Of a stretch of DNA of 64,000 nt, positions 1 to 12,300 are shown in pieces. The notes under the pieces were generated by a model that had not been told where the DNA came from, made no database searches, and saw only the letters and a list, made by a program, of their open reading frames with translations. The position numbers were made by a program, and so were the translations under genes. Where the stretch lies: the NCBI RefSeq assembly GCF_029962835.1, contig NC_080581.1, forward strand, positions 23,450,001 to 23,514,000, written 5' to 3'. How positions within the stretch are numbered: the first letter of the stretch is position 1; each line of letters starts with the position of its first letter. This DNA comes from Magnolia sinica. Its lineage: Eukaryota > Streptophyta > Magnoliopsida > Magnoliales > Magnoliaceae.

Positions 1-760
1 CATGGTGTACGTGTTCTATCCAAACCATCCACTGCCCCTGGACGGTGGGACCCACGTCCGTATGGGGCCCTCCTTGAGATGTTATCCACGCCCAGATCTA
101 TAGCTCTAGTGGTAGGCTAAGTAAAAGGTACCTCGTTTCAAGGCAGAGGTCTTGGCATTGATTGCCTGTGCAGGTGGTTAGCCAGGAGGTGTGTGCTAAC
201 GGTGGGGTCCATGGGACCCACTTACGCCGTCCATCCATTGGGGTGGGCCACACCATCACGTATGTGTTGTGTCCACTGTCCAAGGATGGTGGGACCCACC
301 CCACATGTGGGGCAACACCATGATGTATGTTACTGTCTAGGCCTTGGATGGCCTGGACGTCAGATATAAAATATATATTATATAAATATTATATTATATT
401 ATATTATATATATATATATATTATATTATATTATATATGCATGTTGTGGTGGGCCCTACGTGGGACCCATCTCTATTTTGTTTCAAAAAATAGGAAAAAG
501 AAAAAGTAAAGGAGGCAGCCATACTGCTCGTACAAGCAGCCATGTAGCTGCTCTCTTTCTCTCTCAATGTCTAGAGTTCTACAGGTCCCATGTGATGTAT
601 GTGTACATTCCAAGCTCTTCTAGCGGTGGGATCCACTCCAGGTGTATGTGTTTCATCCATGTGGTGTGGGCCTTAATGATGTATGTGCGTTATCTACACC
701 ATCCACTGTTTGGACAGTGGGGCACACCATGATGCATGTGTTGTATCCAAAACATACAAC
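1..760. repeat. decayed MITE-derived sequence
   Basis: Repeated variants of a GGGCCCACC-ATGATGTATG-GTTGTATCC-CCGTCCATC block occur on both strands with no long reading frame. The same block forms the arms of better preserved fold-back MITEs elsewhere in the window (7564-8080, 45397-45909). Element boundaries cannot be resolved here. Confidence 0.6.
364..438. repeat. AT-rich microsatellite
   Basis: A low-complexity TA/TATTA tract lies inside the MITE-derived region. The short reading frame across it (327-509) is made of this repeat and is not a gene. Confidence 0.85.
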
Positions 761-963
761 CATTTGTGAGATCATTTTGTGGTATGAGGTAAATGGGTGA
801 GTCAGATCTAAAGTTCAAGTGGACCCCACCATTTAAATAGCGGACAGTGACATCCACTGTTCAAACTTCTAAGGGCCACAATAGTTCCCAATTAAGCTGA
901 TATTTGTTTCACTTCATCTACCTCTATGTTAACTTATAAATAGGTCGGATCTCAAAAAAATAC

Positions 964-2700
964 ATAAGGGTGGGCCCGATTTGATATTCATGAGGCCCAT
1001 CGATTCAGCCCATTTGATCGACCCATTCGAATCGGCCCATTTGAATCGACCCATTTAGTTGGCCCATTTAATCGGCCCATTTGACTCAACCCATTTGACT
1101 CGGCCCATTTTACTCAGCCCATTCGATTCGACCCATCGACTCAGCCCATTTGACTCGGCCCATTCGATTCGGCCCATCGACTTGGCCCATTTGACTCGGC
1201 CAATTGATTCGGCCCATTTGAATCGGTCTATTTAAATCAGCCCAATTCGAATTGGCCCATTGATTGAGATTTCACCATGATGTATGTGATAATATTTTTG
1301 GCGGTCATGCCTTGGGAGCAATGATGGTTTGACGTCCATATTGATGGGCAATGATGGTTTGATGTCCTCATTGTGACCTTCCCTTAGGCCTTGTTAGGCC
1401 CATTCTCTACATGGGTTAACCCAAATAAGTGGGCCCCATTTGCCGTATGTAATTGATCGATTCGGATTTATCGATTCTAATTATAGGTATGTGACACCAT
1501 AGCATCATAATATATGTCCATACGCATCATCTGCATGCTTGTGATGAGATGAGTGATTGATCATAGCACATGCCAATGGGCAGATTGTTATGGACTCCCT
1601 GGTAAGGGAAGTTGCCCGCACGAGCGTGCGGTATGCACATGTTTGTTGTATGACTGGATTGTGTGATTCATGCATCTTACAATGTATGACATGGTTATTA
1701 TACGGCCTAGTGACATCAGGGTCGTAGCCTCCATAGGAGTATCATGGTTGGCAGGATTGGATACCATGGGAAGTTATAGAAATCCTTGGGTGAAAGTCCC
1801 TAAACCCTTTTAGTACCAGGAGGTTGCTCCAACGTATAGACCAAGTGGATGCATGAGCGCCGAGTGCCGAATACCAGGAGGCCACGCGTTTCACTGTGTC
1901 GTGGTTGGTTGGAAGGGGGTGCATCCTTACCCACCCGAGAGGAGGGGGTAAAGCTAAGATGAGGCTGACCAGCTCAAGGAATGGGTCTGCTATCGACGAG
2001 CCGAGCCTGATATTGGCAGGTGGATAGTGAGGTCTCTTCCACTCACCTTATTGCGCATGATGGGGCGGCAATCTGGTTGGAGTGTACTAGACCTGGTTAT
2101 ATTCCAGAGTTGAACTGTATTGATATGTGGACTCAGATGAGGATTTGTATGCTTGAGTTGCATCTTACATTGCATGGCCTTGGTATGGCCGACATCATTC
2201 ATGTCTTACATCGCATAGCCTTGGTACGGCTAATGGTATTCATGGATTCATCAGCATATTCCGCATTACTCTGATACTGTATAATAATATTACTATCTTG
2301 CGCACACACTTTCACCACCCTCTAAACTTTCCATAAGCTTATGCGCGACCGTTGTGTGCAGGTGACGTTGGATCGTAGCAGCGCTAAGGCTAGAGCACGT
2401 GGCAGATCATTTTGGAGCTTTTGTCTATCATCATTGTATTTCCCTTTACTTGCACTATACCTGTAAATTTTGAACATTGTGGAAATGTGATGCAGTTTTT
2501 GGTTGTTGTTTGTGGGTTATGCCTTTAGTTATGCTTATTATGAATCAAATTGATGTTGAAAATCCTCTTCGTAGCATCCCAGGATCAGAACCTGGCGAAT
2601 AGGTACCGGGAGTCGAGAATGGGGTGCTACGGAGGCTGTCGGCGCCAGATTTGGCGATCGAGAATTTTGTGAGCTCGGCCCCCGAGTTTAGGGCGTGATA
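964..2700 (-). mobile_element. long LTR relic, copy 1 (Ty3-like, solo)
   Basis: From about 1300 to 2700 this is co-linear with 4267-6304 plus 21206-22148. Shared blocks include a CCTTGGGAGCAATG segment, a segment with ACCAGGAGGCC and GTGTCGTGGTTGG, a CGCACACACTTTCACCACC segment and a final block ending in AGGGCGTGATA. Read on the minus strand it starts TATCACGCCC, a decayed form of the TGTxACxCCC start common in plant Ty3 LTRs. There is no coding region and no convincing target duplication. The left boundary is approximate. The LTR assignment is inference; an unclassified long repeat is the alternative. Confidence 0.5.
990..1265. repeat. short tandem array, GGCCCATTTGACTC-type unit
   Basis: About 17-bp units of the form GGCCCATTTGACTC or GGCCCATTCGATTC repeat with point variation, alternating between ATTTGA, ATTCGA and ATCGA versions. 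The array occupies the same relative place in this LTR relic as the arrays at 3941-5520 do in the second copy of the family. Confidence 0.8.
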
Positions 2701-2759
2701 GTGTATCCATATCGTCCACCTCTGAAATGATTATTTTAGGACCTGAGCCCTGATGGGAA

Positions 2760-3720
2760 GATCTAACCGTCCAGGTTCAGCCATTTGGTGGGCTACACCA
2801 TAGCAGCATCAGAGGTGCTGCTAACGTCTTAGGTCTTTAGGCCCACTTGCTGTATGGAGGTAAAATAAATGTTAGTTTGATCCAGCCGGATGGGCCACAC
2901 TGACGTGGACCCACTATGATGATGTGGTACATCCTCATCGTCCACTCAGCAGGACAGTGGGACCCATCTTGATGCATACATATCCACACTGTCCGTCCAG
3001 CGTCCTTGGATGCTGGACGTGGCCAACAATGAAGTGTGAACCGACAGTGGTGTACTAGCCTGCTGCAAAATAATAATAATAATAAAATATATAATATAAT
3101 AGTATTATGTTATTGGGAGGGTGCTCATCACATGGAACCCACTCCACACGTGTGACACGTGTGGAGGTGGGGCCACCTTGATGTATGCATTCTACTTTCA
3201 CACCGTCCATCTGGATGGTGGGTGTAAGGCCCACCGTAATGTAATATATATACATGCTGTCCATCTAATTGCAGGATGCAGGACCCACCCCACACGTGAT
3301 GCACGTGTGAGGGTGGGGCCCACCATTATGATGTATTGTATATCCCCACCGTCCACGTGGACAGTGGGGCGGGCCATGAGGTATGCATTACAGCCATACC
3401 GTCCATCTGTGCTGAGTCCCAGTAGCAGTTGCTGCTACCTAGTGACGTCAGTATAGTTCTGTGGGCCCCATGTGTGGGGCATGTGTTGTATCCACAACGT
3501 CCATCCAAGGTAGGAGCCTAATGCGAGGCAGGTCCAAATCTAGTGGGCCACGTGGACGGTGGTAACCTACCGTTGATGTATGTATTGTATGTCCACGCCT
3601 TCCATCTGCTGGGCCCCACCTTGATGTATGTGTTGTACATACATGTTGTCCAGCATGTGGAGCCCACGTGTGATGTATCTGTTTTATCCAGCCATCCATC
3701 ATTTGGATGGTAGGACACCA
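2760..3720. repeat. cluster of degenerate MITE units
   Basis: A dense run of GGGCCCACC/ATGATGTATG/CCGTCCATC modules lies on both strands with CACACGTG-type spacers and a short TAATAATAA tract near 3070. Overlapping short reading frames on both strands (3055-3721) follow from the palindromic repeat structure. No gene is supported. Confidence 0.6.
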
Positions 3721-3940
3721 CTGTGAAGTATCTGTTTAATTTATACTGTCCAGAATATTTGGACCGTGCTAGACAATGTTTGGACGGTGCTGTCCAATGT
3801 TTGGACAGTGCTAATTTTCATGGACTATGTTTGGACAGTGTTGATCATCTTTAGTGAGTCATGTGCCCTATAGAATGATAGTGTACAGTAATACACAGGT
3901 TACACCTGCAACTATTGAAATGATTTTTTTGGTGTAACCC

Positions 3941-4260
3941 AAGGCCCATTGGTGCGGCCCATTGATGCAGCCCACTTGATGTATGAGAGGCCCACTATGA
4001 TATGTATTTAGCCCATGTGAGGAGGCCCGTCGTGATATATATGCGGCTCATGTAATGAGGCCCACTGATGTGTATTTGGAGCCCACGGGATGTGGTCCAT
4101 TGTGATGTATTCAAGGCCCAAGGGCAAGGCCTGATGTGATGTATTTATGACCCATGTGCTGAGGCCCATTATGACGTATTTCTAGCCCATGGATATGGCC
4201 AATTGTGATGTGTATTAGGCCCTTATGTGAGACCATGGGCCCACTTTATTTTTGGCTCTA
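3941..4260. repeat. tandem array, AGGCCCATTGTGATGTAT-type unit (block 1)
   Basis: About 30-bp units built on GGCCCAT-TGTGATGTAT-AGGCCC repeat with heavy point variation. The same unit reappears at 5230-5520, and each block is followed by a CCTTGGG(A/G)(A/G)CA-TGTTGGTTAAATGTCCA segment. This indicates duplication of a larger module. Confidence 0.7.
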
Positions 4261-4364
4261 TGTGGGTCACTCCTTGGGAACAATGTTGGTTAAATGTCCA
4301 CATTGATGGGCAACGATGGTTAAACATCCATATTGTGACCTTTCCTTAGGCCCTTTGTTAGGCT

Positions 4365-5240
4365 GATTTCGATTTCGATTGTCGAGGCCGATTTCGATTG
4401 TCGATTCTGATTGTTGAGGCCAATTTCAATTGTCGATTTCGATTGTTGATTCTGATTATCGAGGCTGAGTCTGATCGACGAGGCTGATTCTGTATGTCGA
4501 GGCCGATTTCGATTATAGATTCTGATCGTCGATTCCGATTATTGAGGCCGACTCCGATTAACGAGGCCGATTCCGTATGTTAAGGCCGATTTCGATTGTC
4601 GAGGCTGAGTCCGATTGACGAACCTAATTCCGATTGTCGAGGTCGATTTTGATTGTCGATTTCGATTATCAAGGCCGAGTCTGGTAGACGAGGTCGATTC
4701 CGATTGTCCATTTCGATCATCAATTCCAATTATCGAGGCCGAGTCCGATCAACGAGGCCGATTTCGTATGTTGAGGCCGATTCTGATTATTGAGGCTAAG
4801 TTTGATTGACAAGGCCGATTCCATATGTCGACGCCAATTGTCAAAGTCGATTCTGATTGTCGAGGTTGAGTCCGATAGACGAGGCCGATTTTTTAGGCTG
4901 ATTCCAATTGTTGATTCCAATTATCAAGGCCGAGTCCAATCGACGAGACCGATTCCGTATGTTGAGGCCAATTGTCAAGGCCGATTCTGATTGTCGAGGC
5001 TAAGTCCGATTGACGAGACCGATTCTGATTGTCGAGGCCGATTTCGATTGCTGATTCCAATTGTCGAGGTCGATTTTGATAGACGAAGCCGATTTTGCAT
5101 GTCGAGGCCGATTCCGATTATCGAGGCGGAGTCCGATCGACGAGGCCGATTCCATATGTCAAGCCCGATTATCGATGTCGATTCCGATTGGCGAGGCCGA
5201 TTGTATAGGCTGATTATTGAGGCTGATTCCGATTGTCGAA
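4365..5240. repeat. tandem array, GATTTCGATTGTCGAGGC-type unit
   Basis: About 0.87 kb of GATTCCGATTGTCGAGGCCGA-like modules of mixed 12- to 30-bp length repeats without interruption. Reading frames on both strands (4615-5280) encode low-complexity repeats and are array by-products. Confidence 0.85.
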
Positions 5241-5520
5241 GTCTAATGTGATGTATATGCAGTTCGTATTTGAGGTCCATTGTGGTGGGTATTCAACCTG
5301 TGTTTGAGGCCCATTGTAATATATATTAGGCCTATGTGATGAGGCCCATTGTGATGTATATTCGGCCTGTGTTTGAGGCCCAATGTGATGTATATGCAGC
5401 CCGTGTTTAAGGTGTAATGTGATGAATATGAGGTCTATGTGAGAGGCCCATCGTGATGTTTATTAAGCTCTCGAGTGAGACCCATGGTGTTGTATATTAG
5501 GCCATGGGTCCACTATATGT
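5230..5520. repeat. tandem array, AGGCCCATTGTGATGTAT-type unit (block 2)
   Basis: This is a second block of the unit described at 3941-4260. It is followed near 5540 by another copy of the CCTTGGGGGCAGTGTTGG segment. Copy 2 of the LTR therefore carries two array modules where copy 1 has one. Confidence 0.7.
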
Positions 5521-6301
5521 TAGGCTCTATGTAGGCCATTCCTTGGGGGCAGTGTTGGTTAAATGTCCATATTGTTGAGGTCGATTGTTGATGTTGGTTA
5601 TTGATACCGATTATGACAGCATAGCATTATGATACATGCCCATACGCATCATCTGCATATTTGTTATGAGATGTGGTTGACCATTGCATATGTCATTGGG
5701 CATGTTGTTATGAGACTCCCTGATAGGTGGAGATTATCTCACATAAGCACATGGTATACGCAGGATTGATGCATGACTGGATTGTATGACTCATGCATTG
5801 TGTGTTGTGATTACTGTATGCCCTAGCGACATCAGGGCCGTAGCCTCCACAAGCATATCATGGATGGCCAGATGGGCACCGAAAATCTGTTATTAGCATC
5901 GAGCTGCCATAAATGGCCCTGTGTGAAAATTCCTAAACCCTCTTGGTACCAGAGGACACCCCAACGTCGAGATCGAGTAGGTACATGAGCGCCAGAGTGC
6001 CGAATAACAGGAGGCCGCGTCTCCCACTATGTCGTGGTCGGTTGGGAGGGGGTATGGCCTTATCCGCCTGAGGGATTAGGCATAGCTAGGCTGAGTCTGA
6101 CCAGCTCCTAAATGGGTCTTCTATCGACGAGCCGGGTAGGCATTGGTATACTACTGCCAGGCGGGTAGTGAGGTCTTTTTCACTCGCTGGGTTACGCAGC
6201 TTGCAGGGGTGGTAGCCAGTTTGGAGTGTACTAGACCCCGGTGTGATCCCAGAGATGTACAGTACTGATATGTGGACTTATTGAGCAGGATTTGCATACT
6301 C

Positions 6302-6317
6302 ATTCACTACCAAAAAA
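6302..6317 (+). repeat. CACTA left end: TSD ATT + TIR
   Basis: ATT at 6302-6304 is followed by CACTACCAAAAAA. The TIR is 13 bp and perfect against the right end. Confidence 0.93.
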
Positions 6318-6350
6318 TCGAGTAATGGCTATGGAAGCTGACTGCTTTTA

Positions 6351-6398
6351 GCTACGGATTTAATCCGTAGCAAAATAGCTACGGATTTAATCCGTAGC
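6351..6398. repeat. 5' subterminal palindromes (2 copies)
   Basis: Two copies of a 21-bp near-perfect palindrome, arms GCTACGGAT and ATCCGTAGC around TTA, lie at 6351-6371 and 6378-6398, followed by a partial copy. In the CACTA superfamily, short repeats next to the TIRs are binding sites for the TNPA-type protein. That role here is inferred from position and from the matching copies at the 3' end. Confidence 0.85.
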
Positions 6399-6804
6399 TA
6401 TAGCCTAGGTTCTCTGTAGCTAAAACGTACCTCTCAACCTATAACCTATATGGTGCTCAGGGAGATCCATGAGGTCCACTGGAATATATGTATTTGATCT
6501 AAGCCGTCCAAAAATTCGGATATGTAATTTTGTTACATGAGCCCAAAAATTATGGAGATTGAATATCTAGGTGGACCACACCATAAGAAATAATAGAAAT
6601 TAAATGTTTACTGTTAATTTGTTGTGTGGTCACCTTAAAGATTTGATCTAAATGAATTTTTTATCATCCTTAAAATATTAATTTAAATTTATTGGATGGA
6701 GTGGATATATGAAATACATCACAGTGGGCCCCATGTAAGTAAAATCCTAAAACAGCTCAGGGCCGTCCGTCACGCGCCCGTCGAAAAACCCCTCTCCCTC
6801 CAAA

Positions 6805-6854
6805 AATGCCATTATCTCCCGCCCTCCCAAATAGAAACCCATTCCCCATCTCCG

Positions 6855-6913
<59 letters not shown>

Positions 6914-7050
6914 CTCAGTCTCTCTCGTTCCCTTGCCCTCTCTTCATCTCCCGATCTCCCTCACCCTCTCTCACTGTATCAAGGGCCACATTCCGCATCT
7001 CCCGAAACCCATTTCGTTGCATGAAGTAGAAGAAGAAGAAGCATCGTACG
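6805..7050 (+). other. possible untranslated leader exon of the CACTA transposase gene
   Basis: A pyrimidine-rich stretch with a (CT)n run at about 6863-6911 ends in a GAAGAAGAAG tract and a good 5' splice site (GTGAGTATAT at 7051). The first coding exon downstream is preceded by a 3' splice site (GTGCAG ending at 9353) just before the ATG at 9361. A spliced leader is therefore plausible. The CT run is a simple repeat and the exon call is inference. Confidence 0.35.
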
Positions 7051-7139
7051 GTGAGTATATTTCTTTTTCCCTCTTTATCTCTTTCTCAAATCTTTCAGAG
7101 GTTCAATCCGCATTCCCCTCTCTCTGTTTCTGAAATGTA

Positions 7140-7550
7140 AGGGCCGTTTGGCCGGTCGGATTGGAAGGGATTGGATGTTATTGGAAGGGATTGGAAGGAT
7201 TTGCCCCTTCTGTTTTTGAAATCTAAGGGCCGTCTGGCCGGTCGGATTGGAAGGGATTGGATGTTATTGGAAGGGATTGGAAGTTAAATCCTGGGATTGG
7301 TCGGGCGTGCCAAACAGAGTCGGTGATCAACAGCCAATGCCTGAGACGCGTTTGGCTCGAGGGATTGGAAGGGATGGGAAGGTTTAATCCCAGTATTGGC
7401 CGGGTGTGCCAAACAGACTGGATATATCAATCCAGGGATATAGCAATCCCATGTATCTAAAGACAATCCACTGACAACACCATCAATACCTAGAAATCTA
7501 GGCCATCCACCATAATACCTTTCAATCCCTTTCAATCCACCCAACCAAAC
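7140..7550. mobile_element. small non-autonomous insertion with GGGCCGTTTGGCCGG start
   Basis: The sequence GGCCGTTTGGCCGGTCGG followed by GATTGGAAGGGATTGG occurs twice (about 7141 and 7228), so the left end is tandemly duplicated. The right side ends with ATCCACCCAACCAAACGG, roughly its inverse. This is the usual look of plant hAT-type MITEs. TSD not resolved. A related piece lies at 8233-8440. Confidence 0.55.
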
Positions 7551-7563
7551 GGGGGAACGGACT

Positions 7564-8080
7564 GGCTACTCCCCCTGACACCAGGCAATGGCTGGTGGTC
7601 GGTGCTCTGTGGGCCCCACCATGATGTATGTGTTTCATCCATGCCGTCCATCTATTTTTACAGATAATTGTAATATTTGAGACCAAAAATGAGATATATC
7701 CAAATCTCAAGTGGACCACATTACAGGAAACAGTGTTGAATGAGCGTCGACCATTAAAAAATTTTTGGTGGCCATAAAAGTTTTGGATCAAGCTGATTTT
7801 TGTGTTTTCCCTTCATCTAGGTCTGTCTGACCAAATCAACAGATTGGATGTCAAATAAACAGTACAGTGGGCCTTAGGAGGATTTTAATGGTGGATATCC
7901 AATCAGTATTGTTTTCATGGGGTGTGGACCACCTGATATTTATATCCTTCTAATTTTTTCGATAATACTATAGAATGATCTTTAAAAATGGATAAACGGA
8001 ATGGATGAAAAACATACATCATGGTAGGGCCCATAGAGCACAGACCACCAGCCACGGGGCTGGTGGCAGGGGGAGTAGCC
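7564..8080. mobile_element. fold-back MITE, best-preserved copy
   Basis: The left end GGCTACTCCCCCTGACACC is matched in inverse at 8080. The inverted arms continue through GGGCCCACCATGATGTATG and most of the way to the centre, so nearly the whole 0.5-kb element is an imperfect hairpin. It lies inside the CACTA. The flanks are too diverged to name a target duplication. Confidence 0.75.
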
Positions 8081-8232
8081 AATTCATTCCCGCCAAATGG
8101 GCCCAAAAAATGCTTTGTGGGCTCCACCATAATATATGTATGCAAGCCATTCATTTTTTCAACTTCATTTTAGGGCCAAATCTCAGGTGGACCACACCAT
8201 AGGAAACTGTGGTGATTGAATGCCCACCATTA

Positions 8233-8440
8233 GGGCCTGTTTGGCCGGGCAGATTGAATGGATTTGGATGGTATTAGAGTAGATTGTACAAATTTCAAGA
8301 TAATGATAGTTGCGTCAATAGATTGGTGCAAGATCTATGGGATTGCTATTTTTGGTCTGTTTGGGACGCCTGGCCAATCCTAGGATTAAACTTTCCAATC
8401 CCTTTTAATCCCTTGAACCAAACACGTCCCAAGCAATTTT
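8233..8440. mobile_element. MITE fragment, GGGCCTGTTTGGCCGGGC family
   Basis: The left end resembles the insertion at 7140-7550 and the right side has GGATTGG and AACCAAACACG motifs in inverse. No coding capacity. From here to 9353 I see only AT-rich non-coding sequence with further MITE traces (8870-9050). Confidence 0.45.
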
Positions 8441-9360
8441 AAAGGGATTAGGGTGGATTGGATGGGATTTAAAGGTAATGATGGTGATGTCAGTGGATTG
8501 TCTTAAGATCCTGAAAGGAATTCCAGAATTTTTTTTTTTGGGTTTGTCAGATTGTGACATCAATTTGAATTTCTATGTTTTTTATTTTTTATTTACAATG
8601 TCTTTTATGTTACTGGCATAGGCATTCATATATATATTGAGAAATATGATTGAAGTGTTAGACTAGCATGTGCATTTACACCAATTTGTTAAATGTTGGT
8701 GACTCATCCACCACACGTGTCATAAAACATGTTAATCTACTGCATTGCATTCATCAGGAATCAAGCTTGGGGGTAAACATTTTTGGCTTTTATTCAAAAA
8801 ATTAGGCTGTTTCAACTCCTAGTCTGGCCACTTATAAAATTATACCGAAAAATTGTAAATATACATCATATGGTCCACTTCAGTCTCGGAATAATACAAT
8901 TTTTGGATAGTTTTTTTCATCATGATGAGCCAATACTATATGAATGGATTGGATGCACAGGAAACAGTGGTAATTCACTATTAAAACTTAATGTGGGCTG
9001 AAGAAATTTTGGATAGAGCTGATATTTGTGTGGTTTCTTCATCTTAGGTCTTTGTAAGCATTCCATTGCCCTTGTGTGGTGAAGTCTTTGACTGGTACGA
9101 TCCATCATTTAGCTTGATATATTAGAATTGCATGCGAGACTTTTCATCTATGCAAGTGGTTTAATATTATACTTATTAATTACATTATTAATTTTTTGTA
9201 ACAATACAATGATGGCAAACTCCTTAATACATTGTATTTGGTAGATAATATCTGTATGGGTCCAATCATCTGATAGCACTTCCTTCATTTTCAACTTTTG
9301 AGGAGGATGGTGCATTAGGTTAATTTCCAACTTTAATTTTTGGTAAGGTGCAGGTTGAAA

Positions 9361-12300
9361 ATGGACCCATTGGTTAATCGAGATTTGGCTGTAATGAATA
9401 GGGAGTGGATGACACTAAGTTTCCCTGACCCACGTTTTCTTTCTGGAATCAGAAGTTTTTCAAAGTTTGCACAAGAAAACCTTCCTGGTAGAGAATTTGT
9501 TCCTTGTCCATGCACCACTTGCAGATGTGCACATTTTCCGGTTTCTTATGATGATATGGAAATACATCTAATGAAAAATGGATTCAACCCAAGCTATAGG
9601 GTTTGGAACATGCATGGGGAACATGTATCACCTAAGTGTACTGTACGTGAATCAAGTTCCCAACAATACCATAGTGTCTCGAACTTAAATGAGGTTCACA
9701 ACGCGATCGTTCAAGAACTTGGTGGTAATAACCTAGATGAAGTTGTACAGGATGAGCCCAACGTGACCCCTATAGTTGAAGGCGTCTTCGGAGAAAATGA
9801 AACTAATGAGTTTGAAGCAAATCTACGAGACGCAATGACTGAACTATACCTTGGGGCCCAAGATTTCACCGTGCTGACTTTCATTGTACAGCTTTTCAAA
9901 TTAAAGGTGAATCATGGATGGAGTGAAAAAAGCTTTACAGAGCTCCTTCAACTACTAAAGAAGGTGTTACCTTCCTGTAACAAGGCCCCAACTAATACCT
10001 ACCAAGCGAAGAAGATCATTACAAAGTTGGGTCTTGATTATGTGAAAATCCATGCTTGTCCAAATGACTGCATCTTATACTGGAGAGAGAACGAGATGAA
10101 AACCATTTGTCCAAATTGTAAAACTTCTAGGTACAAGACTGAAATGGGTTTTGAGAAAAAAGGATCTACAATACCTAGGAAGGTGTTAAGGTATTTTCCA
10201 TTAACACCAAGGCTACAAAGAATGTTCAGTGTGTCATGGTTGGCGAAAGAAATGTCTTGGCACTCAACCAGAACATTTCAACATGAAAAGATGGAGCATC
10301 CGGCTGATTCTATTGCATGGAAGAATCTTGATGACAAGTATACAGATTTTTCAGCTGAGCCTCGTAATGTTCGATTGGGTTTGGCTACATATGGGTTTAA
10401 CCCGTTCGGCACTTTCAGTATGTCGCATAGTTCATGGCCCGTTATGTGTGTGACGTACAACCTTCCACCAAAGCTTTGCATGAAACCTCAGTTTACTATG
10501 TTGACTTTGCTCATTGAGGGACCGCGACAACCGGGAAAGGATATTGATGTTTATTTATAGCCATTGATTGATGAACTGCAAAAGTTATGGCGAGAAGGGG
10601 TCACGACGTTCGATGCATACCATGAAAATAAATTCAACATGCGTGCTGTTCTGCTTTGAACAATTCATGACTTTCCAGCATATGGTAACATTTCTGGTTG
10701 TAGGACAAAGGGTAAGTATGGTTGTCCTGTATGTGGTCCTAACACAGATTCTTTACGACTCCAATATGGAAAGAAACATGTTTATATGGGCCACAGACGA
10801 TGGTTGCCAATGTCAGAACAGGCTAGGAAGGACACAAGTGCTGGCACGTTCAACAAGAAGGTGGAGATACGACGTCAACCGATCCGTCTGGATGAGATTG
10901 AGGTTGAAAGACAAACCGCGAACTTGAATATGCAGTGGGGGAAGACTAGGAAGAGTAATATAAGGGGTATTGATGGAGGCCGACAAGAGCTAGTGGATGA
11001 TGTTAAATCACCGTGGTTCTTCAAACGGTCTATATTATTTGATCTGGAGTATTGGAAAAATATTCCCGTGCGTCACAACCTTGATGTCATGCATATTGAG
11101 AAAAATATATGTGAAATCCTTGTTGCCTTGATGTTGAACACGCCTGGCAAAACCAAGGATGATGCTAATGCATGCAGGGACCTGAAACAATTGGGAATTA
11201 AGAAGCGTCTATGGCTGAAAAAGAACAATGGCAAGGTGATTCAGAAACAAAGTCCTTTCTGTCTAAGAAAAGAAGAGAAAAAACTTTTCATCCAGACTTT
11301 GCATGAGCTGCGTGTTCCGATCGGTTTTAGTGCGAATTGGAGGACCATCGTAAAGGAAGATTGCATGGATTTAAAGGGAATGAAGTCTCATTCTTACCAT
11401 GTGTTGATGCAACATTTGCTCCCAGTTCTCATCCAGCATGCATTCAGGGATAGAAAGGTCATTCGTCCTATAATTACAAGCTTTTGCACCTTCTTTAATG
11501 CCTTGTGCTCGACAACCATAGACCTTCAAACACTCCTTACTCTCGAGAGAGGCATGGCTAGGACGTTATGTCAGCTTGAGACTATATGCCCGCCATCGAT
11601 ATTTGTCATTATGATGCATTTGTCGATCCATTTGGCTTACGAGGCTCGTATATGTGGTCCTGTATACTATCGATGGATGTATCCATTCGAAAGGTACGTT
11701 GTGAGCTTAATAAGAATAAATCGGCTTAACATCTACATTTGCATGTATATATAATGTATCATTAACTTTGTCAGGTTCATGAAGACATTCAAGGCCTATG
11801 TCCGTAACAAGACACGACCTGAGGGTTGTATTGCAGAGCAGTATATCAAAGAGGAGACAGTTATATTCTGCAATCAATATAAAGGAAAACAGAAAACAAG
11901 CCTACTGGAAAAGCTGGAAAAAGGGTTTAACAGAGTCATTCCAGGACTACGTAAGTTGGAAGATATCGTTGATGATGACTCTAATGATGACGATGTTGGT
12001 CCAGTAGGTTCGGGTCAAAGTGTTATCCTAGCGGGTATCGAATACGAACAAGCTCGTAGATGGGTACTGAAGAGTCATCCCAGCTACGACGAGTGGGAAT
12101 GGTATGTACAATAAGCTCATATATATATGTATGTATATATTTATCTTCTTTACTTTATGCGATTTCAATATAACAATGTTATCGAATATCGCGCAGGAAG
12201 CACAAAGATTTCTTGCAGCGATGCTATAAGAGGATCAACAGGGTGCCTAACGAGGACGAATTCATATCTTGGTTGAAGAGGCAACCGGAGTTCATTGAAT

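Noticed and set aside
4615..5280. Repeat-rich frames on both strands in the GATTTCGATTGTCGAGGC array
   Set aside because: Low-complexity products of a tandem array, open on both strands at once.
6696..7133. 145-codon frame with a Ser-Leu run
   Set aside because: The frame depends on a CT microsatellite and has no recognised domain. At most it overlaps a leader exon.
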